A stretch of DNA of 64,000 nt from Anaeromyces robustus (lineage: Eukaryota > Neocallimastigomycota > Neocallimastigomycetes > Neocallimastigales > Neocallimastigaceae): positions 41,747 to 105,746 of the forward strand of contig MCFG01000247.1 in NCBI GenBank assembly GCA_002104895.1, given 5' to 3'. A program made the position numbers and the translations under genes. This document shows positions 32,898 through 44,677 of the stretch, piece after piece. How positions within the stretch are numbered: position 1 is the first letter of the stretch; each line of letters begins with the position of its first letter. Under the pieces are notes generated by a model. That model was not told where the DNA came from and did no database searches. It saw nothing but the letters and a program-made list of their open reading frames with translations.

Positions 32898-34072
32898 CAT
32901 ATTAATTAATATAATTAATTATTTAATTAATACTAAATAATTAATTATACATTTATATATATATATATTATAGAAATATAATTAATAAAGTTTTAAAATA
33001 TGTATTTATATATATAAAAATTAAAAAAAAAAAAAATGAAATATGTATAGTATCATTCTTTATAATTAATTATATTGTATTTCAATTAATTTCAATTAAA
33101 TTAATTAATATATAGATTTTAACATTTTTGAAAATATGTAGTTAATATATTTTCAGTACCAAAAATATATCTATTTTGGGAAAGAAGATAATTAATAATG
33201 TTATAATAGTGTAATGTAATACAAAAATTTTATTATAATAATATATTATAATATAATATGATATATAATACTATAGTTCATTTAATATAAATCATAGTAT
33301 AATTTAAAAAATTATATTAAACAAAATAATAATAAAAAATGAGAAAGTGTATATTCTTGCAGTGAAAAATTAATGTAGAAAATAATTTATTATATGTTTT
33401 TTTTTTTATATAATATTAATCGAGTACTAATTGTATATTAATAGTTATTTTTATCTTCAATTACTTAGCAAAAAAATTATTTTATTATAATGAGTAAACA
33501 CATAATAAGCTGTTATGTATATAAAAATATAAATTTTAAATTTTTTAATTAGTGTATCCTTTTTTTATTATAAAAAATCTTATCTTTATTTATTAATATG
33601 TATTTTATGATATTAATGGAGAATAAATATTTTGAAAAGTTGTTTTTTTTTTTTTGAATAATAGTTATTAAACCAAAAAAAATCTATTGGTTAAAAATGT
33701 AAATTTTCCATATATTAAAAAAAATTTTTTTAATTAAGAATTATGATTCATAACTTTAATATTAAAATAAGAAAAATAAATAAATTATTTAAAATAATTT
33801 ATCATGATATTAATTAAAATTATGACACATATTATAATCATAATATCATATTAATTATAGAGAGAAAGCATATTAATATGAGTCAATTAATTTTCTTGGA
33901 ACATAACACATATTATTATCATAGAAGTCCAAAAAAAATATTTATGATTTATTCAAGTAAAATAAAATAATAATAATAAATATTAATAATAAAATGATAA
34001 TTATATTATTATAATAAATTGACAATAATAAAAATTATAGTATATATAATATATATAACAAGAAAACTTTTC

Positions 34073-34103
<31 letters not shown>

Positions 34104-35625
34104 TTTATAAACGGTAAATTTGATTAAATAATAATAAAAAAATACTTTTTTTTATTAAAGTTGTATCATAAATTTATTGGCATAACTAAACTTAATTACT
34201 ATTATTTTTCAATAAAGTTCAAATTAATATCATAAAATAAATTAAAAAAAAAAAAGTTCAAATTAAATGAAATGACAACATAATTATTTTTATTAAGATA
34301 ATTTTAAACTTTTTGTTTTTGATGTCTCACTTTTGATTTTTATTTAACCATAAAAAGTAAATTTAATTGAAAATTTGTTATACTTTTTATTTAAACATTT
34401 ATTTATATTTTATTTATTTATTTATTATTTTATATTATCCAATATATATTTATTTAATACACATTTATTTATTTATTTATTTATTATATATTCAATATAT
34501 TTATTATTACTAAAAATTGACATATATGTACAAAATTGGATTTAGGGTACATTTCAAATATTATTAAAGTTATTGTAAAGAACAATTGACATAATAGATA
34601 ATATTGTTTTATGACTTATATTGTTTAAAAAAATTTTTTTTCTCTTCTTTTGCATATTATTGATATTTGATAGTAATTTAAAATCATAATTTAGAGTCAT
34701 GTTAATATGATTAGATTTATTAAAAAAATATCATTTATTATCAATTATTCTTAATTATTGTTAAAGAAAAAAATTTAAAAATAAATAATTATTAATTAAA
34801 AAATTATTTAGTTTATTATTGAAAGATATTAGAATCATTAATAAAATTTTTATTAAATAGATCAAAGTAATTATTATTTAATTTGTAGATAAAATATTAT
34901 ATATTATAAAAACAACTTATACAATTACTACTAAATATCATTAATATATTTAATTATTAATAATTATGTTTTCGTTTTTTTATTTTATGATTTATTTATT
35001 TATTTAAATGATTTTGTAAAATTATCATATAAATGAATCATTATTATTATTAATTATATAATAATAATAATAGTAATAATAATAATAGTAATAATAATAA
35101 TAATATTAATAATTAGAATTACTATTCATATTATTACTAAATGATTGTTTATTACATTTAATATTAATCAACCAAGAATAAAGTTAAGCTATTATCATTA
35201 ATTTAGTGATGCCGTATTAATAAAAAAAAGTACATTATTAATATGAGTTTTATCATAAAATAAAATTACATCAATATCATAATAATAATAATAGTAATAA
35301 TAATAATGTTTATTTTTTCTTTTTTAGTATTCTTTGTAATATTTGTAAAAATTATTTTCTCTTTCTCTGTAAGTTATTTTACATAAATTACCTATGTTTG
35401 GAAATATTAAAGTTAAAAATATTGTTTTACTAAAATTAATCATAAGTATTATGAATTAATTAGTTATAAAAAAATAAGAAAAAAGGTATAAAAAATGAAA
35501 TTATCATATAATGATTAATTGTTGTAAAATGATTATCATAAAATGATTAATTATCAAGAATAATAGAATAATTAATTAAAGTATATTGTAAAAAAAAAAT
35601 AAAATGATTAATTAATTAAAGTTTT

Positions 35626-35662
<37 letters not shown>

Positions 35663-35763
35663 AAATTTTCATTCATATTAAATTTAAATAATATCATTAA
35701 AATTAATTAATATCATATAATAATGTTACATATATTACAATATAATATAAAATATATATATTA

Positions 35764-35831
35764 TCAAAAATTTTTAAATCACGAATTTTTTTATTAAATA
35801 TTTTTTAAAATTGTGATTTAAAAATTTTTGA
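35764..35831. repeat. Perfect 19-bp inverted repeat, 30-base loop
   Basis: Arms TCAAAAATTTTTAAATCAC (35764-35782) and its exact complement (35813-35831). Confidence 0.8.
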
Positions 35832-36202
35832 AAAGTCCATAAAAGTTATATTACGGTTTATGTTTTATGTTTTATGATGTCAATAATAATAATTATAATA
35901 ATTATTAATGTAATAAATAATAATAATAGAAAATAAGATATAAAAAGAATTATAATAAATAAATAAATAAATAAACAAACAAACGATTAATTAGTTTAAC
36001 AAAAAAGTTCTGTTTAAAAATTTCTTTATTATTATTTTTAAATATCTAGTAATTATAATTTTTTTTTAAAAAGTCGTTTTTATGAAAAAAGATATTCATA
36101 ATAACTATTATTGACATCATAATTAATTCTCAGAACAATAATATCACAACATATAGATAATTTTATTATTAATCATATTTAAATTGTAATTAATATACTC
36201 TC

Positions 36203-36241
<39 letters not shown>

Positions 36242-36298
36242 AATTTATTATTAATATTATTTTTTATTACTGAAATTAATGTAATTTTATTTTATATT

Positions 36299-36343
36299 GT
36301 TTAAAATGGAACATGAACATATTTAATATGTTCCATTTTGAAC
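36299..36343. repeat. 16-bp inverted repeat with one mismatch, 13-base loop
   Basis: Arms GTTTAAAATGGAACAT (36299-36314) and ATGTTCCATTTTGAAC (36328-36343). Confidence 0.8.
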
Positions 36344-36566
36344 AATTATTATATTACATAGTAATTTTTTTAATTAAATTAGTGTATGTTTATGTGTTGT
36401 ATGTATATTTAAATTTTAATATAAATGTAAATATTAGTGTCATTTACAATATATAAAAATATAACCATGTATAACAATACATTGTTCAATATCAATTTTA
36501 TTTTTATATGTATTATTAATATATAATTATATATCATAATAAAATATTAAAATATTAATAGCAAGT

Positions 36567-36898
<332 letters not shown>

Positions 36899-37556
36899 TA
36901 AACAAATAAACAAATATAAATAATAATGAATAATAATGAATAATAATATAGTGTTTGAACTTAAAATATTACATATTAATTATACTACCAATGATCTTAA
37001 TAATTATAATAATTTTTCTTTTTTTCTTATTATTATTATTATTTATTAATTATATATATAGTATTTTTTTTAATTATTATATAATTTATATATGAAATTT
37101 GTTGTTTCTTATAAAATGATAAACATTTTCTAATAATATTTCAATAATATTAATAATATATTAAATACATTAATGTATTTTATCATATGTAAAATCAATA
37201 TATATTAGAATAATTTATATAATAAAAAAAATTTTAAGAATAATATATAAAATAATAATGATTATAGTAATTATCTTAATAACAATAATTACTATTTCAT
37301 ATTTTATTTAAATACATTATCTTTAATATTTATATATAAAATTAAAATGATGCTCTGTTGATTAATTAATATATTCAACAATAAAAATTTAAAGCTTTAC
37401 AATTAAGTCATTTTTAATATTTTCTAAATTTTTTTTTATTTTATTCAAGTTTGAATTACTTATTATTATAATTAATCTATTTATAAATAAATTATTCTAT
37501 ATTATAATAAAATAAAAAAAAAGGAAAAAAGTATAATTTATTGACTAAAAATTAAT

Positions 37557-38113
37557 TTTTTTTTTTTTTTATGGCACACAATTTGTACGTCAACTTTATT
37601 GAATTTAAATATTAAAATACATGAATCATAAAAAAAACACATAATGAAAAAAAATGATACTAAAAAAAATAAAAACCAGTAAAATATCATAGATAATAAT
37701 AAATAATACTGGAGGAAAAAAAGTAGTATAATAATATTTAAAAACAATAAATCCATACAGCCCTTAATTCTAAATATAGAATTAAAGTAAAATTGATCTA
37801 TCCTATTCCACTAGGGTCGGAAATAGGATCGGCATTTGCCCTACTAGGCTGTCCTACTGTGTTATCAGCATTGACGTTCCTGGAGAGGTTGGTTTTAAAT
37901 TTATTGAATAATATATGTTGTCTTTTACAGACAACAGGCATGATATCATTCAATAGAGCCGCAGATCGCAACAAGAATGGGGATTTTGAATAAGTACCAG
38001 ATTCAGTCTGACACTTAAACAAACATTCCCATTCCTTTTTGTATGGACTATTGTTAATTCTATCACTAAAACCATAATCTCTACCACCAATTAAAAAAAT
38101 ATATATTCTATAC
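37557..38113 (-). mobile_element. 5'-truncated LINE, copy 3 (recent)
   Basis: Reverse-strand copy, nearly identical to the copy at 63.2 kb over its whole length. The T run at 37557-37570 is the poly(A) tail seen from the other strand. The 3' end TTCAATAAAG then GTACAAATTGTGTGCCAT precedes it. The retained ORF piece is open (GFSDRINNSPYKKEWECLFKC onward to PSGIG and a stop). The flanks share CTAAAAATTAAT (37545-37556 and 38114-38125), a 10-12 bp target-site duplication; the outer two bases could belong to the element. Confidence 0.9.
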
Positions 38114-38125
38114 CTAAAAATTAAT

Positions 38126-38547
38126 ATAATATGAATTTATCTTATATTTTAATTTTTTCAATTTCATTTGTTCGGTTTAAGATAAAAAAGGTCTAATATA
38201 AAATATATATAATAAAAAAAAATAAATTATATACACAATATTATGAAATATAAAAAATACAGAACAAACAATTATAACTTTTTATTTTTGATAATTTTTA
38301 AACTTTTATTATTCAATTTTTATTATATTACATTTATATATATATGATAAATTTATAAAAAATAAATTAATATTTAGTAGATTAATAAATATGATTGTTT
38401 TTCTATTCTAAAAATAATAATTTATATAAATATTATAATATTATGTAATTAATAATAATTAATTATTGTAAAAATAGAATTTTAATATATATTAAATAAA
38501 TGAATATTGAGATAACAAAAAATGGTATAGTTTTATTAAATTAAAAT
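38126..38547. other. 3' flank of sHSP copy 1, mirrored at copy 2
   Basis: Sequence from about 38340 to 38547 is the inverted counterpart of the downstream flank of the sHSP gene at 39558 (for example GTTATCTCAATATTCATTTA on the minus strand). The duplication therefore extends past the coding region. Confidence 0.75.
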
Positions 38548-39261
38548 TTATTGAATTTGAATAGAACGATTTTGAAGTTTAGGAGTTTCAATTTTATTGA
38601 TAATAACTTCTAAAACACCATTTTCCATTTTAGCTTGAATTCCTTCAAGATTAGCATCTTCTGGTAAAGTGAAAGATCTTGAAAATTTTCCATAACTACA
38701 TTCAATCATACTATACTTTCTATTTTCATTATTCTTCTTGTTTTCTTCATTAGTAGTAGTAGTAGTACTTTCTTCTTCAGTTTCCATCTTTTCAGTAGAT
38801 TCTTCAGAATTTTCTTCTTCATTTCTTTCTTCTTGCTTTTGTTCTTTTTTTTCTTTTTCTTCTTTTTCTTCATTATTATCATAAATAGATTCTCTTTCAC
38901 CTGAAATAACTAAAATTCTATCTTCATTAAGTTCCATTTTAACTTGATCTTTTGTCATTCCTGGTAAATCAGCATGAATATAATAATTCTTTTCATCTTC
39001 ACTAAGATTAATATTTGGAGTATAATCAGCTAATTTGAAAAGAATATTGTCTTCATCTTTACAATCATTAAAAACCTTACATAATTGTCTTTCTAATGAT
39101 GTATAAGGATTTCTTCTTCTGTTAAAGACATGACCATGACCATGACCATGATTATGATGATGTCTTAATGGATGATTAAAATCAAAGAAATCATCATCAT
39201 TAAAAACATCAAATAAAGTATTTTCAAATGGACGATGTTGATCGTATAAATATAAAGTCAT
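38548..39261 (-). CDS. Small heat-shock protein (Hsp20/alpha-crystallin), copy 1
   Basis: Intronless, 237 residues. Small heat-shock proteins form oligomers that hold unfolding proteins for refolding. The alpha-crystallin domain (about 76-226) shows YIHADLPGM (94-102), ILVISGERESIYD (116-128), SYGKFSRSFTLPEDAN (189-204) and the A-x-x-x-n-GVLEV signature (GVLEVIIN, 215-222). The C-terminal I-x-I motif is SIQIQ (233-237). An N-terminal His/Gly stretch (HHHNHGHGHGH) could bind metal. Residues about 127-181 form a Glu/Lys/Ser/Thr-rich insertion inside the domain, where plant class I sHSPs have only a short charged loop. The gene is head-to-head with copy 2, 296 bp apart, so the two probably share a promoter region. 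I saw no perfect GAAnnTTCnnGAA element there. Start: the first ATG, conserved in all four copies. Confidence 0.95.
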   Translation of the reverse strand: MTLYLYDQHRPFENTLFDVFNDDDFFDFNHPLRHHHNHGHGHGHVFNRRRNPYTSLERQLCKVFNDCKDEDNILFKLADYTPNINLSEDEKNYYIHADLPGMTKDQVKMELNEDRILVISGERESIYDNNEEKEEKEKKEQKQEERNEEENSEESTEKMETEEESTTTTTNEENKKNNENRKYSMIECSYGKFSRSFTLPEDANLEGIQAKMENGVLEVIINKIETPKLQNRSIQIQ

Positions 39262-39557
39262 TTTTGATATAATTTTTTTTGTTGTATTAATAAACTATTA
39301 AATTTATATGAATTTAATTAATATTATATAATCGCTTTTGTTTTTTATTTTTTTTTTAATTCAATTAATGTATAATATATTAATATATTAATATGATTTA
39401 TTGAAATTGTTGAAAATAAAAATAAAATATTTCAAAACATTTTTAAGTCTTTTTATATTTTTTTATTCACAATATAAAATTGTTATGAATTAACAAAAAA
39501 AAAAAAGTTTATTTAGTTTATTAAGCAAACAATCAAACATAACAAAAAATATTAAAA
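39262..39557. promoter_or_regulatory. Divergent promoter region of sHSP copies 1 and 2
   Basis: This 296-bp intergenic region serves both start codons. A block from about 39397 to 39496, including TATTTCAAAACATTTTTAAG and TTGTTATGAATTAAC, is conserved in the other divergent pair (about 43260-43360), which suggests shared control. A gapped GAA pair (GAAATTGTTGAAAAT at 39403) could be part of a weak heat-shock element; this is inference. Confidence 0.55.
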
Positions 39558-40283
39558 ATGACTTTATACTTATACGAACAACATCGTCCATTTGAAAACA
39601 CTTTATTTGATGTTTTAAATGATGATGATTTCTTTGATTTTAATCATCCATTAAGACATCATCATAATCATGGTCATGGTCATGGTCATGGTCATGTCTT
39701 TAACAGAAGAAGAAATCCTTACACATCATTAGAAAGACAATTATGTAAAGTTTTTAATGATTGTAAGGATGAAGACAATATTCTTTTCAAATTAGCTGAT
39801 TATACTCCAAATATTAATCTTAGTGAAGATGAAAAGAATTATTATATTCATGCTGATTTACCAGGAATGACAAAAGATCAAGTTAAAATGGAACTTAATG
39901 AAGATAGAATTTTAACTATTTCAGGTGAAAGAGAATCTATTTATGATAATAATGAAGAAAAAGAAGAAAAAGAAGAAGAAGAAAAAGAGCATAAGCAAGA
40001 AGAAAGAAAAGAAGAAAAAAATTCTGAAGAATCTACTGAAAAAATGGAAACTGAAGAAGAAAGTACTACTACTACTACTAATGAAAAAAACAAGAAGAAT
40101 AATGAAAATAGAAAATATAGTATGATTGAATGTAGTTATGGAAAATTTTCAAGATCTTTTACTTTACCAGAAGATGCTAATCTTGAAGGAATTCAAGCTA
40201 AAATGGAAAATGGTGTTTTAGAAGTTATTATCAATAAAATTGAAACTCCTATACTTCAAAATCGTTCTATTCAAATTCAATAA
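39558..40283 (+). CDS. Small heat-shock protein (Hsp20/alpha-crystallin), copy 2
   Basis: Intronless, 241 residues, nearly identical to copy 1. It has the same His/Gly N-terminal stretch (one more HG pair), the same ADLPGM and GVLEVIIN motifs and the same SIQIQ end. The charged insertion in the alpha-crystallin domain is longer (EEKEEKEEEEKEHKQEER start), so most length differences among the four paralogs fall in low-complexity parts. One conservative change near the end is PILQ in place of PKLQ, shared with copy 4; the plus-strand copies therefore resemble each other here. It is divergently paired with copy 1. Confidence 0.95.
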   Translation: MTLYLYEQHRPFENTLFDVLNDDDFFDFNHPLRHHHNHGHGHGHGHVFNRRRNPYTSLERQLCKVFNDCKDEDNILFKLADYTPNINLSEDEKNYYIHADLPGMTKDQVKMELNEDRILTISGERESIYDNNEEKEEKEEEEKEHKQEERKEEKNSEESTEKMETEEESTTTTTNEKNKKNNENRKYSMIECSYGKFSRSFTLPEDANLEGIQAKMENGVLEVIINKIETPILQNRSIQIQ

Positions 40284-42408
40284 ATTTTAATCTAATAAAA
40301 CTTTACTATACCATTTTTTGTTATCTCAATATTCATTTATTTACTATATATTAAAATTCTATCGTTACAATAAAAATTAATTATTATTAATTATAAATTA
40401 TTAGTATTAAATATTTTTTTAGAATAGAAAAACAATCATATTTAATAATCTATTAAACATTAATTTATTTTTTTTTATAAATTTATCATATAATATATAA
40501 ATGTAATATAAAATAAATTGAATAAAATTTTTTAAACTTATAAAATAAAAAATTTAAAATAAAACTAAAACTGTGTGCTATTTTTCTTTAATATTTAATA
40601 ATATTGTGTTAATATATAATCTTTTTTTTTATTTTATATATATTACTCAATTTTTTTATTTTTTAATTAAAAATAAATTCATATTATGATTGTATTAATT
40701 TTATAGTCTATAATAATATAAAAATGTTTTTTTTTTTTTAATTATCTTGGAACCGAATATATATAATTTTAGAATAAATGTTTAAAAAATTATTATTAAC
40801 TTATTTGGTCACTATTCAATAAATTTCCTAGTTTAATAAAGACAGTAGATAATTTATATGGGTATATAATATAAAAATAAAATTTAAAAAAAAAATATAC
40901 TTTTATTTAATATTAATTTTAGAATTTACATATATATATATATAATTATTAAATGAATGTATTTATATTTTGCTCAAACATACCCCAACATCAACTTTGG
41001 TTTTTTGGATTATTAGAATACGTAGCGGTTTTCAATTTTATTATAAGTTTTTGCTTAAAAGTAAATTAACACTTTAAAACTTTTTACGTGCTGCTCTTGC
41101 TGTGGTAAAAAAAGCACAAAAATTTTATTAGATTTTCAATTGAAAGGCCTTTGAATAAAATATATAATTTTTAAATATTTTAATGACTTATTCTTTAAAG
41201 GTATACTTTTAATGTAAATTATATTTTATATGCGTGCTTTATTTATATACATTTTTTTAAACTAGAATTAATTTTTCTTTAAAGTAATTAATTTAAATTT
41301 AAGAAGTAAAAAAATTAAAATAAAAATTATTAAAAATAATAGATTAATTAAAATAAATAGAAGAAATGTAGAAAGTATAAAACTTTTTTTTGACTTCTCA
41401 CATTAAACATATGTAATATCTTGAATTTAGAATTTGAATCCTTTTTTTTTAAATATAATACAGGACTTTATTTATTAAAATAATATAATAAATTAATAAA
41501 TATAATAAATGCATATAGAGAATATAATCATATAATGAAAAATTTAATAAACATTTAAAAAATAATATAAAAGAAAAAATTAAGTATATTACTTCTTAAG
41601 ATATAGTGTATATTACTTCGATAATAAATAATTATGTAGGAAAATTATTATCATTATTGGAAGTATTTTATTAGAAAAAATTATAAATAAACAGAAAAAA
41701 TATAGATTAAAATAATATTATAAATCATAGAGTTTTTTAAAATATAAGTTATATTTTCTTCCTTTCTTTTTTATTTAACATGTTTCAAAATATGTTAAAT
41801 AATTAAATAAATATGTTAAATAAATATGTAAACTACTAAAATAAGCAATTCAAATTATAAGAATAAATAAATGATATATTTAATGAAAAGATTTTAAAAA
41901 ATTAATTGTAACTTTAAATAAAAAAATGAAAACAATAACAAATAATATATGAATAAGAAAAAAAATACTAATAAAATTTTTTAATTAATATTGATGTTAA
42001 AAATTTTAAAATTTTAATATTAACTATTCAACTAAGCTGTAGAAGTAAAAAAAAAAATAAATCAAAGAAGTAAACACAAAAATTTTATAATATTTAAAGA
42101 CAACACATTCATTATTATTTTTTTTAAATTAAATTTTTATTTGTTTATTATTTTTTAATGATTTTATTTTTTATTATTATTTTTATATTACATTTATATA
42201 TATATATATGATAAGGACTAATATAATAGATTGATAAATTGATAAATAAATATGTTTTCTATTCTATAAAATAATTTATATTATTGATTTTTTGAAATTA
42301 TAATTAATAATAATTAATTGTTATGAAGATAGAATTATAATAAATAATAAATTAATACATGAGATAACGAAGAATAAATGATATTATATAATTTCAATAA
42401 ATTAAAAT
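40284..42408. other. Intergenic region between the two sHSP pairs
   Basis: The first 220 bp mirror the 3' flank of copy 1. The rest is AT-rich without a gene I can support. The block 40975-41160 is less AT-rich than its surroundings and has no recognised content. Confidence 0.6.
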
Positions 42409-43134
42409 TTATTGAATTTGAATAGAACGATTTTGAAGTTTAGGAGTTTCAATTTTATTGATAATAACTTCTAAAACACCATTTTCCATTTTAGCTTGAA
42501 TTCCTTCAAGATTAGCATCTTCTGGTAAAGTAAAAGATCTTGAAAATTTTCCATAACTACATTCAATCATACTATATTTTCTATTTTCATTACTTTTCTT
42601 GTTTTCTTCATTAGTAGTAGTAGTAATACTTTCTTCTTCAGTTTCCATCTTTTCAGTAGATTCTTCAGAATTTTCTTCTTCTTTTCTTTCTTCTTGCTTT
42701 TGTTCTTTTTGTTCTTTTTTTTCTTTTTCTTCATTATTATCATAAATAGATTCTCTTTCACCTGAAATAGTTAAAATTCTATCTTCATTAAGTTCCATTT
42801 TAACTTGATCTTTTGTCATTCCTGGTAAATCAGCATGAATATAATAGTTCTTTTCATCTTCACTAAGATTAATATTTGGAGTATAATCAGCTAATTTGAA
42901 AAGAATATTGTCTTCATCTTTACAATCATTAAAAACATTACAAAATTGTCTTTCTAATGATGTGTAAGGATTTCTTCTTCTGTTAAAGACAAGACCATGA
43001 CCATGACCATGATTATGACCATGATTATGATAATATCTTAATGGATGATTAAAATCAAAGAAATCATCATCATTTAAAACATCAAATAAAGTGTTTTCAA
43101 ATGGACGATGTTGTTCGTATAAGTATAAAGTCAT
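42409..43134 (-). CDS. Small heat-shock protein (Hsp20/alpha-crystallin), copy 3
   Basis: Intronless, 241 residues. The conserved motifs and C-terminal I-x-I match copy 1, including PKLQ. It differs in the His stretch (YYHNHGHNHGHGHGLVF), CNVFNDC in place of CKVFNDC, and the acidic insertion (EEKEKKEQKEQKQEER). It lies head-to-head with copy 4 across 844 bp. Gene order and orientation repeat the copy 1/copy 2 pair, so this pair arose by duplication of a divergent unit or the reverse. All four reading frames are intact, so all may be expressed. Confidence 0.95.
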   Translation of the reverse strand: MTLYLYEQHRPFENTLFDVLNDDDFFDFNHPLRYYHNHGHNHGHGHGLVFNRRRNPYTSLERQFCNVFNDCKDEDNILFKLADYTPNINLSEDEKNYYIHADLPGMTKDQVKMELNEDRILTISGERESIYDNNEEKEKKEQKEQKQEERKEEENSEESTEKMETEEESITTTTNEENKKSNENRKYSMIECSYGKFSRSFTLPEDANLEGIQAKMENGVLEVIINKIETPKLQNRSIQIQ

Positions 43135-43978
43135 TTTTGATATAATTTTTTTTGTTGTATTAATAAACTATTAAATTTATATGAATTTAATTAATATTAT
43201 GTAATTTTTTTGTTTTTTTGTATATTTTAATTCAATTAATATATAATATATTAATATTATTTTTTGAAATTGTTGAAAATAGAAATAAAATATTTCAAAA
43301 CATTTTTAAGTCTTTTTATATTTTTTTATTCACAATATAAAATTGTTATGAATTAACAAAAAGCTTAATTAATTAACAAGTATTATTAATTTATAGTACA
43401 AAAATCATGGTAAATTTTTTAAAAATCAATTTTTTTAACTGTACTACAAACAACTATAATATGCTTTAATTTTCTACATTATTCTTTATTATTCTACATT
43501 AATCTACAATAATGTATTACATTCTACATCAATCTACATTATGTTTAGAATTATTAATATTATAAAAAAATATTATATAAAAATTTTTCTATTTAAATAA
43601 TTAATAATAAATAAAGTTATATATTAAATATTATTAATTATATTATTAATTATTAAATCAAAGAATAATCTTTTTTTTTCTTAATAATTATTAACTATAT
43701 AAATATATATATATATTTTTTTGGTAAAAATTTTAGTATAAATATAGTTAAAAAACATACAAAAATTTTTTTAACTTTAATACTTCTATTAATATTTCAT
43801 TATTAATTAAAGTAAAAACATATTATCATACAAGAAAAAAAATAAGTATACACATATTAACAAAAAAAAAGTATATTTAGTTTGAAAAAAAATAAGTATA
43901 TAAATATTAACAAAAAAAAAAAAAAAAAGCATATTTAGTTTATTAAACAATAATCAAACACAACAAAAAATATTAAAA
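43135..43978. promoter_or_regulatory. Divergent promoter region of sHSP copies 3 and 4, with insertion
   Basis: The edges match the 296-bp region of the first pair (about 43135-43360 and 43905-43978). The roughly 550 bp between are extra. They include a 10-bp-period repeat (43472-43541) and a local duplication of the AACAAAAAAAAAGTATATTT-type sequence at 43859-43935, next to the copy 4 start. Whether this changes heat-shock control cannot be read from sequence. Confidence 0.55.
43472..43541. repeat. 10-bp tandem repeat, about seven copies of TTCTACATTA
   Basis: Decamers in register from 43472: TTCTACATTA, TTCTTTATTA, TTCTACATTA, ATCTACAATA, ATGTATTACA, TTCTACATCA, ATCTACATTA. The period equals about one helical turn, and TTC recurs on one DNA face inside a heat-shock gene promoter region. 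Confidence 0.8.
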
Positions 43979-44677
43979 ATGACTTTATACTTTTACGAAC
44001 AACATCGTCCATTTGAAAACACTTTATTTGATGTTTTTAATGATGATGATTTCTTTGATTTTAATCATCCATTAAGACATTATCATAATCATGGTCATGG
44101 TCATGTCTTTAACAGAAGAAGAAATCCTTACACATCATTAGAAAGACAATTATGTAAGGTTTTTAATGATTGTAAAGATGAAGACAATATTCTTTTCAAA
44201 TTAGCTGATTATACTCCAAATATTAATCTTAGTGAAGATGAAAAGAATTATTATATTCATGCTGATTTACCAGGAATGACAAAAGATCAAGTTAAAATGG
44301 AACTTAATGAAGATAGAATTTTAACTATTTCAGGTGAAAGAGAATCTATTTATGATAATAATGAAGAAAAAGAACAAAAAGAACATAAGCAAGAAGAAAG
44401 AAAAGAAGAAGAAAATTCTGAAGAATCTACTGAAAAAATGGAAACTGAAGAAGAAAGTATTACTACTACTACTAATGAAGAAAACAAGAAAAGTAATGAA
44501 AATAGAAAATATAGTATGATTGAATGTAGTTATGGAAAATTTTCAAGATCTTTTACTTTACCAGAAGATGCTAATCTTGAAGGAATTCAAGCTAAAATGG
44601 AAAATGGTGTTTTAGAAGTTATTATCAATAAAATTGAAACTCCTATACTTCAAAATCGTTCTATTCAAATTCAATAA
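43979..44677 (+). CDS. Small heat-shock protein (Hsp20/alpha-crystallin), copy 4
   Basis: Intronless, 232 residues, the shortest of the four. The His stretch is reduced to HYHNHGHGHVF and the charged insertion to EEKEQKEHKQEER plus the common NSEESTEKMETEEES part. The alpha-crystallin core, GVLEVIIN and SIQIQ are unchanged. It shares PILQ with copy 2 and ESITTTTNEENKKSN with copy 3. These mixed patterns fit a divergent pair that was copied as a unit, or gene conversion among the paralogs. The 3' flank is again the common sequence (CCATTTTTTGTTATCTCAAT). Confidence 0.95.
   Translation: MTLYFYEQHRPFENTLFDVFNDDDFFDFNHPLRHYHNHGHGHVFNRRRNPYTSLERQLCKVFNDCKDEDNILFKLADYTPNINLSEDEKNYYIHADLPGMTKDQVKMELNEDRILTISGERESIYDNNEEKEQKEHKQEERKEEENSEESTEKMETEEESITTTTNEENKKSNENRKYSMIECSYGKFSRSFTLPEDANLEGIQAKMENGVLEVIINKIETPILQNRSIQIQ

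Noticed and set aside
39262-39557. Canonical heat-shock element
   Set aside because: I looked for GAAnnTTCnnGAA or its complement and saw only widely spaced GAA blocks, not enough to call one.
40572-40590. CTGTGTGCTATTTTT resembling the LINE 3' terminus
   Set aside because: Too short, without AATAAA, A tail or duplication; the similar sequence near 44955 was rejected for the same reason.
38706-44519. Lys-rich frames of about 60-66 residues inside each sHSP gene
   Set aside because: They are alternative-frame readings of the Glu/Lys insertion and its flanks, without independent support.
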